DNA of 64,000 bases from Desarmillaria ectypa (taxonomy: Eukaryota > Basidiomycota > Agaricomycetes > Agaricales > Physalacriaceae): positions 2,294,001 through 2,358,000 of the forward strand of contig JAUDYN010000001.1 of NCBI GenBank assembly GCA_030407005.1, in the 5' to 3' direction. Within the stretch, counting starts at the first letter, position 1; every line of letters begins with the position of its first letter. The notes beneath the pieces are model-generated. The model was not told the origin of the DNA. It saw nothing but the letters and a program-made list of their open reading frames with translations, and did not search any database. A program made the translations under genes and the position numbers. Positions 25,928 through 36,494 of this stretch are shown in pieces.

Positions 25928-26312
25928 TATGGTTCTCTTGCATGCATATATATTCAGGATCATGTACCACCAATTACTTTACTTCAATAGCAGCATTTAT
26001 CGGACCGTTGTTCTTGTAAAGTCAGCCACCGAGGCTTGGGATAAGTGTGACTTGAAGTACATTTATCAACGGACGAAATAATGATTGTGTCCATATGCAT
26101 AACCCGGAGTTCTTGTACCGATAAGCGTGTTCTACCCACACGACAACCAAGAGTTCGGGAAGAAACACCGGTACCGTTGACTAGGCCCCGTTAACTGCCG
26201 CCGGTGGCCCGGGAGAAACTTCAATTTGATCCGGAAAAATTCGTTAGTCAACTACCTCACACTCCTCCTTCCCTCTCCTCTTCGCTTTCCCTTGCACCAA
26301 CATTCGACTGGC
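25928..26312. other. Intergenic region before HEM2
   Basis: About 385 bases between the Zn2Cys6 gene stop and the HEM2 start codon. It holds the 3' end of one gene and the promoter of the next. The last 80 bases are pyrimidine-rich (CTCCTTCCCTCTCCTCTTCG), common just upstream of basidiomycete start codons. No other element was recognised. Confidence 0.35.
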
Positions 26313-27552
<1,240 letters not shown>

Positions 27553-27718
27553 AAGAGGTAACTGTGATGCTTTTTTTAATTGTCTTTAGAGACGTAGTAA
27601 GTATAATACAAAAATCGATATCCTGTTTTTAGCGCTCTTTTAGTGGTACCCGGATTTCGGTCCGACTTCCGAGCTACGGATCATGCAACGTGGTTCTCTC
27701 TCTATTGTCACCGTCATC

Positions 27719-28591
27719 ATGGCAGACATACGGATATTAGCCTTCATTGCTGTAACGTCCGTCGTCTTTCTAGCAACCGCATATTCTATCATATATGATA
27801 CCTATATCGACACCTCGGATCCTCTACTTTCTCATCTTCCTCATCCTTTGAGCCAGTCCATCTATTGGACAACCAAGTCCAACTTTTTGAACGTGTATTT
27901 TATCAAGTATGCTTGGGGGTGGACGTCTGCTGCGTTTCTTTTTTCATGGGCTACCAGCAGCCCAGACACGAGGACAGCTCCCCGGATGCTCAAATGGGTT
28001 ACCGAGACGGCGGCATGGCTCGTATTCACCAGCTGGTTTTTCGGTCCCGCCCTGCTAGATCGTGCCATTCTTGCGTCAGGCGGCGACTGTTTCGTTTCGC
28101 TCCCTTCTGGCGAGACCATGACGATCCCTCATGACATTTGCTTCACCAAGTCAACTTTGACACCTGCCGAAACCCATCTATTCTCTTCGTCATTCGTTGC
28201 CCCTCCAGGGTGGGAAGGGAGGCCGAGACTGAGGAAGGGCCATGATGTTTCTGGTCACATCTTTCTCCTTACCATGTCCATCCTTTTCCTGGCCGACCAA
28301 CTTCGCCCATCCCTTCGTCATTCGTTTTCCCACTGGTCTACAACACACAAATGCGCTGTCGCGGCAAACATAGCTCTAATTGCGACATGGCTCTTCGCTA
28401 GCGCTACAACGAGTGCTTATTTCCACTCCCCTTCAGAGAAATTTACGGGATATGGTGGGTCTTCAAGTCTTTGGCGCCCTCTTGTGCTGACATATTGGCT
28501 AGTTCTCGGCGTAATGACATTTGGTATCACCCAAATACCGTCTCTGATGCAAACAAACACGGTGTGCGTGGAAAAACTACATTCGAGTTAG
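27719..28591 (+). CDS. SCS3: Scs3/FIT-type ER membrane protein (lipid droplet biogenesis)
   Basis: Single open exon. The ATG at 27719 (MADIRILAFIAVTSVVFL) opens directly into a membrane segment; an in-frame ATG at 27683 would add 12 residues. About six hydrophobic segments are visible. The FIT-family signature KGHDVSGHIFLLTMSILFL contains the conserved histidine of the proposed lipid phosphatase active site. The family's usual second histidine should lie in the later lumenal loop; AYFHSPSEKFTGYGG is the candidate. FIT2/Scs3 proteins sit in the ER and are reported to cleave fatty acyl-CoA and to support lipid droplet formation. The gene converges on the phosphoesterase, with 120 bases between the two stops. 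Confidence 0.85.
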   Translation: MADIRILAFIAVTSVVFLATAYSIIYDTYIDTSDPLLSHLPHPLSQSIYWTTKSNFLNVYFIKYAWGWTSAAFLFSWATSSPDTRTAPRMLKWVTETAAWLVFTSWFFGPALLDRAILASGGDCFVSLPSGETMTIPHDICFTKSTLTPAETHLFSSSFVAPPGWEGRPRLRKGHDVSGHIFLLTMSILFLADQLRPSLRHSFSHWSTTHKCAVAANIALIATWLFASATTSAYFHSPSEKFTGYGGSSSLWRPLVLTYWLVLGVMTFGITQIPSLMQTNTVCVEKLHSS

Positions 28592-28711
28592 ACTGTTCAA
28601 TCGTGATGTCAGAAGGACGACTAGCGCTATGGATACTAGTAATAATGTCTATAGATTCGTTTCTCAATGCCCGCATTCGCTGTACAAATGATGCGCAAGT
28701 TGTCTATCCGA

Positions 28712-30785
28712 TCAAAAGGTCCACCAAGATACCAACGTCCAAAATAGCAGCGAAGGCCATGTAATGCTAAGCGCGTCCACGAACGTGCTCAGCAATACAC
28801 CCCTTCGCGAAAGAAATGCGTCTGAATTCCGTCCTTCAACTAACAATGCCAGGATCCCACGGAATCTACCCCAAGACAACGTAGGCAGACGGACAGTTAT
28901 CCGTCTCCGCCTTCCAAACAAAACAAAAGTCCGTGACCATGACCAGCGGGGCGCATGATAAGAGAAAGGTTTTGAGCTCGATGGTGATTCGAACTCGGAA
29001 GATGCGTGATAATCAGCGGTAGCGACAGAGTGCTCTGGAGACCACTCGTCATGCATGAGACGGGTATCTCTCGTAGCGTATTGCACAGGGAACATAGGAT
29101 CCTCTTCTTCTCTATCCTGCGGGTAGTATAATGGAGAATTCAAGGGCGTTCCCTGTGGATCGGGATGTGACGCGGTACGGAACATTGGCCCCGCAGCAGA
29201 AGTAGGTGTCCTCAGCGCAGAAGGTAGAGAGCCCGTAGGGCTTGTAGGAACCCAAGTGTGTGATGGCGACGGGCTAGTAGGATGTGTTCCGGCTGATATT
29301 GAAATCGGGGGTAAGTGCAACTTCATTCGACACCGTCTAGTCAAATTGAAAACGACAAGCCCGATGAAGCTGAAGAGTATCAGAGGGAGATAGACATGGC
29401 TGTATATACCATTCTGATAGGGGAGAGTGCATGAGGCATCTGCATACGATGGTTTGTTCTTTGACAAGGCAACTGAAGGATCGGAAAGGGAGAGTAACTG
29501 GAATCCTGGATGTTCGATATGCCTTGCCATGGAAAAAGATTTGACAGTGATTTCTGGGATATCATTTTTATGTTCGGCTTCGCGATCTGGAGAAGGGAGT
29601 TTATGCTTGTAGTCGCAATAATCGCGATTATCTCCACTATTCAGACGGTCAGATTAGGAACTATCTGTTGATGAGGCGAACAACTGGCCTGTAGACAACA
29701 ACAGGCTGTAAGGTCTTTAGTAAGAAAGAAGTAGTCTGCTTTCCAAAAGTGTTTTGATAACCATGACCGGCACCTCTACGAATAGAACCCCTTTCTCTTA
29801 GAGGACCGCAGGATGCAGAGTCTGGTCGAGCCAGCGGAATATGCGTGAATAACACGACAGGACTGGGATCTAAAACACAGTTGAGCATTTATGATTTGTC
29901 GCCAAGAATTACTCTACCTATAACGACAGACTTGACAAATTCCAGCGGGCCTTCGGGGACCGGGTCCCAACGATCATACGGGATGCCTTCAGCGGATCGT
30001 TGGTAGTCTTCGTCTACCAAACCAGGAGCGTCAAGAAACAAGAATTGATGTCCCCGTATAGTTGCCTGGTGATTGAAGGGTCCAAATGTCATAAAGTAGT
30101 TCTGCCGGACCTTCTTAGACAGTGCGCGGGAGACGCCCATGCTGTAAGCGTAACATCAGCCACTGGTGTGAAAAAACTGACAAAATGAATTTACGCACCC
30201 GACGTCGTTGTTCCCAGGCACATAGTGAACCGCAATTGAGCTGTCGAGAGAGAACACCAACCGGAACTTGTTAAAATATTGTTTGTACCTGCAAGCACAT
30301 TCGGTTAGACGAGAATGACGAAGTTTAATCAAGCTTACTCTTTTTCTGATCGCACATGCTTTCCACTGGCAAGCATATCACCAAGGAAGATAACTACGTC
30401 GGGCTTGAAATGCGCAGCTACGTTCCAGTTCTTCTTTAGGTTCAAGTCGAATATAAGCTGGCGAAGAGAACCTAACCAAGAGGTCTCTTCATAGAATATC
30501 GACGGTTGCCTAACCTGAGGATCTGATATTATCATGACATGTGTGGGTCTCTTCTTGGAATGCGCCTTGGAAACAAGTTCAGTAGAATGGAATGGTTGGA
30601 CTATGTGGAATACCGACCAGTGAAGAGTCAGGCCATCTGCAAGACGCCAAACTCCAAAAGTAGACTCCAAAGTCACCCCAGAATATAACAATTGCCCAGA
30701 AAAGCCTCAAGCCGTTGACAAGGACCGGACGTGTCAAACGCAGATGGGTCGAAGACTTGAGCCGTCTGCGTTCCTTGAGACCCAT
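28712..30785 (-). CDS. Cdc1/PGAP5-like metallophosphoesterase paralog with altered catalytic motifs
   Basis: Multi-exon. ATG 30785 opens MGLKERRRLKSSTHL, then a membrane segment (LFWAIVIFWGDFGVYFW). The phosphoesterase domain follows: HVMIISDPQV, VVIFLGDMLASGK, VHYVPGNNDVG, HQFLFLDAPGLVDEDYQ, FTHIPLARPDSASCGPLRE, YQNTFGKQTTSFLL and SGDNRDYCDYKHK. After ITVKSFSMARHIEHPGFQL come a second membrane segment (VYLPLILFSFIGLVVFNL), a Pro/Ser-rich region and a hydrophobic C-terminus, with stop at 28712. Yeast Cdc1 and animal PGAP5 remove ethanolamine phosphate from GPI glycans in the ER/Golgi. Compared with the paralog at 40765, three ligand positions differ (GDMMD to GDMLA, GNHD to GNND, GDDHD to GDNRD), so this copy may be inactive. 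The frame is otherwise intact, which argues against a pseudogene. Confidence 0.85.
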
Positions 30786-31119
30786 TTCCTGCCAGATATT
30801 CGAGACTTTCTATGCTGTCTCTTGCCGCCAGCCGCACGGCGTATATTGCGAGACAGCACCAAGAAAGTGGACGAGGCACGCCGGAAAATCGTTCAGCTGG
30901 ACAACGTGTCTTGTCAAAAGAAATACCGGCCATTTGATCCTGTTTGGCACTTCTTGTCTTCTCGCCGGCTATCACCCTAATTATAGCAATTCTTAACGAA
31001 CGCTATTGTTACCGTTCAGATTTTGTTCCTTTGTTCGACCAGGATAGGACAATAATCGAACGGTATGCGCCTCTTGTTTCTATATGATATGAGATTCTTC
31101 GTATCTCTCTCTGCTACTC
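30786..31119. promoter_or_regulatory. Divergent intergenic region, phosphoesterase / kinase
   Basis: 334 bases lie between the minus-strand phosphoesterase ATG and the plus-strand kinase ATG. Open frames here are antisense shadows without ATG-based support. No motif was recognised. Confidence 0.35.
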
Positions 31120-32717
31120 ATGACTCCCAAAATCTTCAGTTTTATGCGCCGCATGATGGAGGCACAGCCCATAGCGTTGACTGCCGACGGTGACTTCTCT
31201 GACGTCGACTACCCCCGCGGCCCTATTTCTCCCCTTGACATGCGCCCGGTCCGTGTTGCTAGTGAGGTGGAAAGTAGCGAAACACTAGACCAATGCGAAC
31301 CCGAACTCGTGCAAGAATTAAACCGTAATTTCCTAGAGCCAGTCGTGTTCACATCCATCTCTATGAGGATGCCGCCATTTCTAACGGAGACAAACCGACC
31401 GCCAACGGATACCGTTCCATCCCCCCCTCGTCCGTCTCCGAGTCTCCATCCTTTACCGATGTCAGACCAGGGCCAGGCCGTGCTCAAGACGCCGCCATTA
31501 GAGTCAAGGCCGCTTTTGATTCGCGATCGGGTCCCTGTCCTGTCTAAGCCGCCTGCCCATCCCCAGGAATACCTACAACCAGTAAGGTTCAATGGCAGGC
31601 ATTACACGTTCAAATACGAACTTGGTTCAGGAATGTACTCTCGCGTCCTATACGCCCAGAGAACAAAACCCCACGGAGAACCAAAACCCGTAGCGGTCAA
31701 GGTCTTCCATAAGAGCAGGCTCGCAGGCCCCACTGACGGACAAACGATGCATAAACTAAAACCGGAACGCGTTGTTGATGAAAGAAACATCCTGGAACAA
31801 ATTACTCGCGAGCGTCTACCTTTTCTGGGGAAGATCTCTGCGTCTTTTCAAGATGAAAACTTTGTTTATCTGGTCATGGTGAATAATCTTTCTGCCGTTT
31901 GCTTACGCTTCAACTGACATTACCTAGCCATTGTGTATGGAATCGCTTCAAAACAGGCTTAACGATCTGTGTAGAGGAAACCTTCCAATGCAGCGGGATC
32001 AGCTTTTGCTATATGGCGCGGAACTCGTACGTTCTCTTTATTTTCTTCGTTTCCATCTCTTACTCCCCTCACCTCTCAGTTGATTGCATTAGAAGGGCTA
32101 CATGGCATAGGGTACTACCATCTGGACATAAAGCCTCCCAACATCATGATATCTGGGACGGGCCATATACAACTGGTCGACTTTGGCATCAGCATGCCTG
32201 CCCGCAACGCTCTTGGCCATATCTATTACGACAAAGTCATAGGCACCCAAGACTGGATGGCTCCTGAAATTGCGACGGCGCGGCCGTTCTCCGGGTCTGC
32301 CGCTGATATATGGTGTTATGGTCTCGTATTATTTTCCATGTTTCAGTGCCCACACAGTGTGCGTTAGTTAATTACATTCTTGTGAATCGACCTAACCCGT
32401 GATTCACTAGTTCGTCTTCCATAAGGACCCGCGCCGCCGGATGGACATATGCCAGAAAATGACACCGGCTGCAAGAGATCTGGTGTTTTCACGTGTAGGT
32501 TGCTCTTGATACTGTAATACGTGAAGCTGCTTAACTATTGTTTGAAGCTTCTCGTACAAACACCCAAAGATCGATGTAGTCTTCAGCAAATAAAAGCCCA
32601 CAAGTTTTTTGAGGATGTGTGAGTAATAATATACCAGCTGTCCCTGATTTGCAATTGAGACGGATCTTCAGAGATTTCACGCTCATCAAAGAGAAGAGAA
32701 TATACCGTAGGCTCTAA
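31120..32717 (+). CDS. Protein kinase with Pro/Ser-rich N-terminal extension
   Basis: About six exons (donors near 31880, 32031, 32357, 32492 and 32619). ATG 31120 gives MTPKIFSFMRRMMEAQPIAL; about 155 mostly disordered residues precede the kinase domain. Visible motifs: glycine loop YELGSGMYSRVLYAQ, lysine PVAVKVFHKSR, catalytic loop YYHLDIKPPNIMIS (HLD replaces the usual HRD), VDFGIS, activation segment VIGTQDWMAPEIATARPFSG and ADIWCYGLVLFSM. The C-lobe ends KDRCSLQQIKAHKFFEDVDF with a short basic tail and stop at 32715-32717. All catalytic residues are present. The layout resembles AGC or CAMK-like Ser/Thr kinases; I cannot place the subfamily. Confidence 0.85.
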
Positions 32718-33006
32718 CTGCGTGCGCCCCTTCTGATTCCTAACTATCCATGTAGCACCTTACCGACCAAGGGAAGTGAGAAGGAGGGTCAATAGGCCCT
32801 TCGTACCAGCCCCAAACTTAACGATGTCGGTCGATCCACCTCTACTAGCAGCTGGTGTACCTTATGCTGATAGATAATGATTGTACGTTTATGACTGTCT
32901 GAGAATAGTCCATTTTATGCAGAATCCATATTGTAATCATGATCGTAAAAATACGTGGTGCATCTCAGTCAAACTAATCCATCATTGTCGTTAAATCAAC
33001 AGCCCT

Positions 33007-34525
33007 TTACTCCCAATCGCTATCACCATCATCAGACGAATCGACAGCCTTCTTACCACTAGTCTTCGTTTCGCTTACATTGCCCGATGATAGAAGATCA
33101 TAGCTTTCTTCACTGCTCTCTCTGGGACTCGTCGTTGCAGGTGTATGTGTCTGTGAAGGCGGTACAGAAGTGTCCGCCGCGAGTGGTTGTCCTTTGGGAT
33201 GTATCGTGCCCTCAGAGGACTGTAGAGCATCTGCTTTCACAGCGCCGCTTAGAACCTCGTCGTCGTCGTCATCTTCCCAGCTGAAATCTTCTTCGTTGTC
33301 CATCGACCCTGAGAGAAGAGTATCATCAAGGAATACCTATGAGATCTGAAGTTACTTACTTCGAATCAAGGCTTGCCGTTTCTTTTCTTCGCGTGCAATT
33401 TGATGCGCACGGAAGAAGAACCTTGTCCAGAACGTTTCTCTCGTCATTTCTGATGGCACTGTCCAACAGAGCGGCGTCAAGAGAAATGTGGGTGCTGGGA
33501 TGAGTGTTGACTTGCCTAAAGTATCCTCATTAGCCTTTAATCCTGCACCGTCGACTGGATCTTGGAGAGCGGCAGTGATTTTGTTCTTCCATTCCTCATT
33601 ATCAATGCCACCCTCCTTGCTGCTGACGTCGGAAGCAAGCCACTGAGCATACACCTCCTTCGAACCTTGATCAACTTCCGGGTCACGTCTGACGATTTCG
33701 GAGTCGTGCTTAAGTCTCTTGAGAAGTGCTTCAGCTCTGGTAGCAACAGCACGCTGACTAGTTGCCTTCCCCTTCCCCTTGTCGGCAGTGCTGCTGGTTT
33801 CTGAGGGATCTGCTGGAAGCATCCACATATCTGACCCATCCCATATGAGACCGCTGCTATTCGATTCTTCTGGAGGAATGACTTTGACGGCATCCCGTAG
33901 CACGTCACTGGCCTCCTTGATGGCCTCTTCGAGCAAGGCCTCGCTCTTGTGTACATACTCCTCTGCTTGAGACCGTGTGACGCCTTGAACCCGCTGGAAC
34001 TCGGTGGAGAGAGTCGCCCGTAGCTGGACGAAGTCAACGTTCTCGGAGGCATGCTTCAATGATTCCGGGATATGGCCCTGTACTGTCGCAACGATGCTGG
34101 GAGGAAGAGCTGACTGCAAGCGAGAGAACAGATTCTGAGAGGAAGTGGGCGACGATGCAGGCTCTTCACGATCTATCGGCGTAGAGGCTGACGGTGTCGT
34201 TTCTGATTCGCCTCCAGGCGGCGATTCAGTCTCGGTTGTGCTTGGCTCTGCACTGGTGTACTTGTTCAGCTCCTTCTGCGCTTGAGTGACGACTTGCGAG
34301 AAATCTTTCCTCGCTATCTCGATGGCAGTCTGACTCTGCCGAATGTCGTTCAAGGTGAACAATAGTAGAAAGCAACACGAGTACCTGTTTCCTAAATCCA
34401 CCCCAGAAACGATTCAGCTGGCCGATGACCTGAGTGACTTCTTCATTGAGGCTCTGCTCAGGCCGGCCGGGTGGTGGTGTGCTGGTCCCTGCAGCAGAAA
34501 TATCGTACGGGTCAAGGAAGTTCAT
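33007..34525 (-). CDS. BSD-domain protein (Dos2-like)
   Basis: ATG 34525 (MNFLDPYDISAAGTSTPPPG) is followed by VIGQLNRFWGGFRKQ, an intron, and a second segment starting TAIEIARKDFSQVVTQAQKE. The BSD domain is clear: SEMTRETFWTRFFFRAHQIA, with the conserved FW and FF pairs. The last exon (33303 down) is very acidic (DNEEDFSWEDDDDDEVLSG) and ends at the stop at 33007. BSD domains occur in TFIIH subunits, synapse-associated proteins and yeast Dos2. The coiled N-half plus acidic tail fits the Dos2/SYAP1 group best. A 57-base GCAAGT..GACAG segment (33459-33515) just before the BSD domain is in frame and open, so both a spliced and an unspliced protein are possible. Confidence 0.85.
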
Positions 34526-34627
34526 TATGGTCGCGGTCAGGGTGTTATTTCACATTCTTTCACGACAAGATCGAGTGACGTAAGCAGATAATACAGGTGC
34601 AACTATTCCAAAAATTGTATCTATCTT

Positions 34628-36087
34628 TCAAGCAGCGACGGCAACACGTTGCGGATCAACCATTGTTCCAAGCCGAGCAGGGTTTATATCATGACTGAAG
34701 ACTGTCTCCTGGGATTGCATCTTGTGCGCGCGGCACTCGGTAACGAAATCGGTGAACATCTGATAGAATGTCAGGACAGACGTTGTGTCTGGGAGCAAAG
34801 AAGTACCTCAATTGTATCTAAAGGACCCCCAGCGCTTTCGGGATGGAACTGCACGCCCCACACCTTTTTGCCGGACTCCTTGGTGGACTTTATCCCTTCG
34901 ACTGATGAATCATTGCAGTTGATAAAGAATGGCTCCCAGTCCTGAGGGAAAGGATCTTGTAACTTGAGAGCATACTGATGATTTTGGCTAATGAGGGGTT
35001 AGCACGGATCAGAAACTATCGTGACAACGAAGCGAACCTAGTGACATATACTCTCCCTGCCTTGATAGATCCCGCTGAGGCCAAAGCAAGCACAGGCTGG
35101 TTGTGCCCACGATTGCCAAATGTCATCCTATAAGCATCCAGTCCAGCGGCCATCCCGATGATTTGATGTCCCATACAGATACCGAAAACTGGTTTATCCC
35201 ACTCCTGAAGCGTCTTTCGAAGCTTCAACGCCGCTTCCATGCAATGTGCAGGATCACCTGGCCCGTTCGTCAAAAATAATCCATCGTATTGGTCCCGGAT
35301 GGCATTGAAATCGTAGTTCCAAGGAAGAACAGTGACGGCAGCATCACGGCGTACCAACGAGCGCAAGATGTTGGCCTTGGCACCAAAGTCTAGGACTGCA
35401 ATTTTGATAGAGCCTGCGGGATTGAGAACGTAGGGAGTTTTCGTGGAGATCTGGTCGACCAGATTCTCGGCCGTCGGGTCCCAATATTCTTCAGCGGTTG
35501 GAGGGGGGAGATTTACGTCGGGCCCAACGGCAAGTCTGCCCAGGGTTGTACCTTGGTCACGAAGCAGTCGCGTAATGGCACGGGTGTCAATACCAGTAAT
35601 GCCGGGGACATCGTAACGTTTGCACCACGACGCAAGGGATTCTACAGCAGCGTGGTGGGAAAATTGTTCGGCAACATCGCCGACTACAATGGCAGAACAT
35701 TGTATTCCCTTGGACTCGAGCACTACGCCGACGTCTTGTGAGTCAGACGGCGCAGTGTTGGCGGGAACACCATAGTTTCCGATGAGGGGCGTGGTGAAGA
35801 CGAGTATCTGCCCTCGATAGGAGGGATCTGTCATGGACTCAGTGTCTAGAGGAATGCATAGTGAATAATTATTTGAACCAAATGAGAAGAAAGAAAAACA
35901 CACAAGAAGTAATAGAGGTTGAGAAGACAGTCTCCCCAAAAACACTCCTAGGAGCGCCGAAAGAACGACCATGGAATGATTGTCCTGTTTTAAGTTGAAT
36001 TGACGCGGGTATCGTCGATATAGGCCCGACTTGAGTAGCAAAACCTCGATGAAGTCGAGGGAGATGGAGGATGGATCGAGACAGCAT
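34628..36087 (-). CDS. CPA1: Carbamoyl-phosphate synthase (arginine-specific), small subunit
   Basis: The subunit hydrolyses glutamine and passes ammonia to the large subunit for carbamoyl phosphate, the arginine precursor. ATG 36087 starts MLSRSILHLPRLHRGF, a likely mitochondrial presequence, then SIQLKTGQSFHGRSFG. Further segments: VFTTPLIGNYGVPAN, DVPGITGIDTRAITRLLRDQ, IKIAVLDFGAKANILRSLVR and FLTNGPGDPAHC. The class I glutaminase site has the nucleophile in PVFGICMGHQIIG and the His-Glu pair in KVWGVQFHPESAGGP. Exons break near 35905, 35041 and 34810; the stop is at 34628-34630. Upstream in-frame codons before 36087 begin with TTG, so 36087 is the first ATG. A 22-codon spliced uORF resembling the arginine attenuator peptide ends 14 bases before this ATG. 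Confidence 0.95.
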
Positions 36088-36101
36088 GACAGGCGGATGT
36101 T

Positions 36102-36217
36102 TCAATGCGCCAAGAGAGAAAATACGAGGTCGCTCAAATAACTGGAAAGCGAGTTGGAAAAGAAAAACAAGAAATGAATCAAACTTACTCGTCGCGCGTG
36201 TTCTGCGTAAAGAGCAT
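36102..36217 (-). promoter_or_regulatory. Spliced uORF resembling the arginine attenuator peptide of CPA1
   Basis: On the minus strand an ATG at 36217 opens a short frame that runs to 36189, meets a GTAAGT donor, and resumes at 36141 after TTTCCAG, ending at the TGA at 36102-36104. Total 69 bases, 22 residues. The C-terminal half reads RDDYLSDLVFSLLAH. Fungal arginine attenuator peptides carry the same core (an Asp, then YLSD, then a hydrophobic/aromatic segment) and stall ribosomes when arginine is high, lowering CPA1 expression. Here the usual Trp after YLSD is Phe. The stop codon is 14 bases before the CPA1 ATG, as expected for a leader uORF. The core match plus the location make chance unlikely, but activity is inferred. 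Confidence 0.75.
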
Positions 36218-36494
36218 CAACTGGAGAGAGATGCAACACTTAGTGATAGTCCTTATGCAAACTTCTGGACGTTGAGACGAAATTTTTATGATGCGGTTGC
36301 TGACAAAGCCACACCATGTGATCGGACGCGTATCTCAAGTGACATAGCGTCAGAAGATTCATGTGCACGGTTCATTAGGTAGATGTCCTTTACACACGTA
36401 AAAGTAATATAAATTATGGCTACATGCTCTAAATTTATATGCGTCGGAATTTGCTAAGATCAAGAAACAATACAAAAAATCGTCAAGAAATATT

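Noticed and set aside
28712..30785. Calling the altered Cdc1-like gene a pseudogene
   Set aside because: All exons join in frame, splice sites are intact and membrane segments are kept. Loss of catalytic residues alone points to a pseudoenzyme instead.
36065..36382. Plus-strand open frame over the CPA1 leader
   Set aside because: It is antisense to the CPA1 start and the uORF and has no family resemblance.
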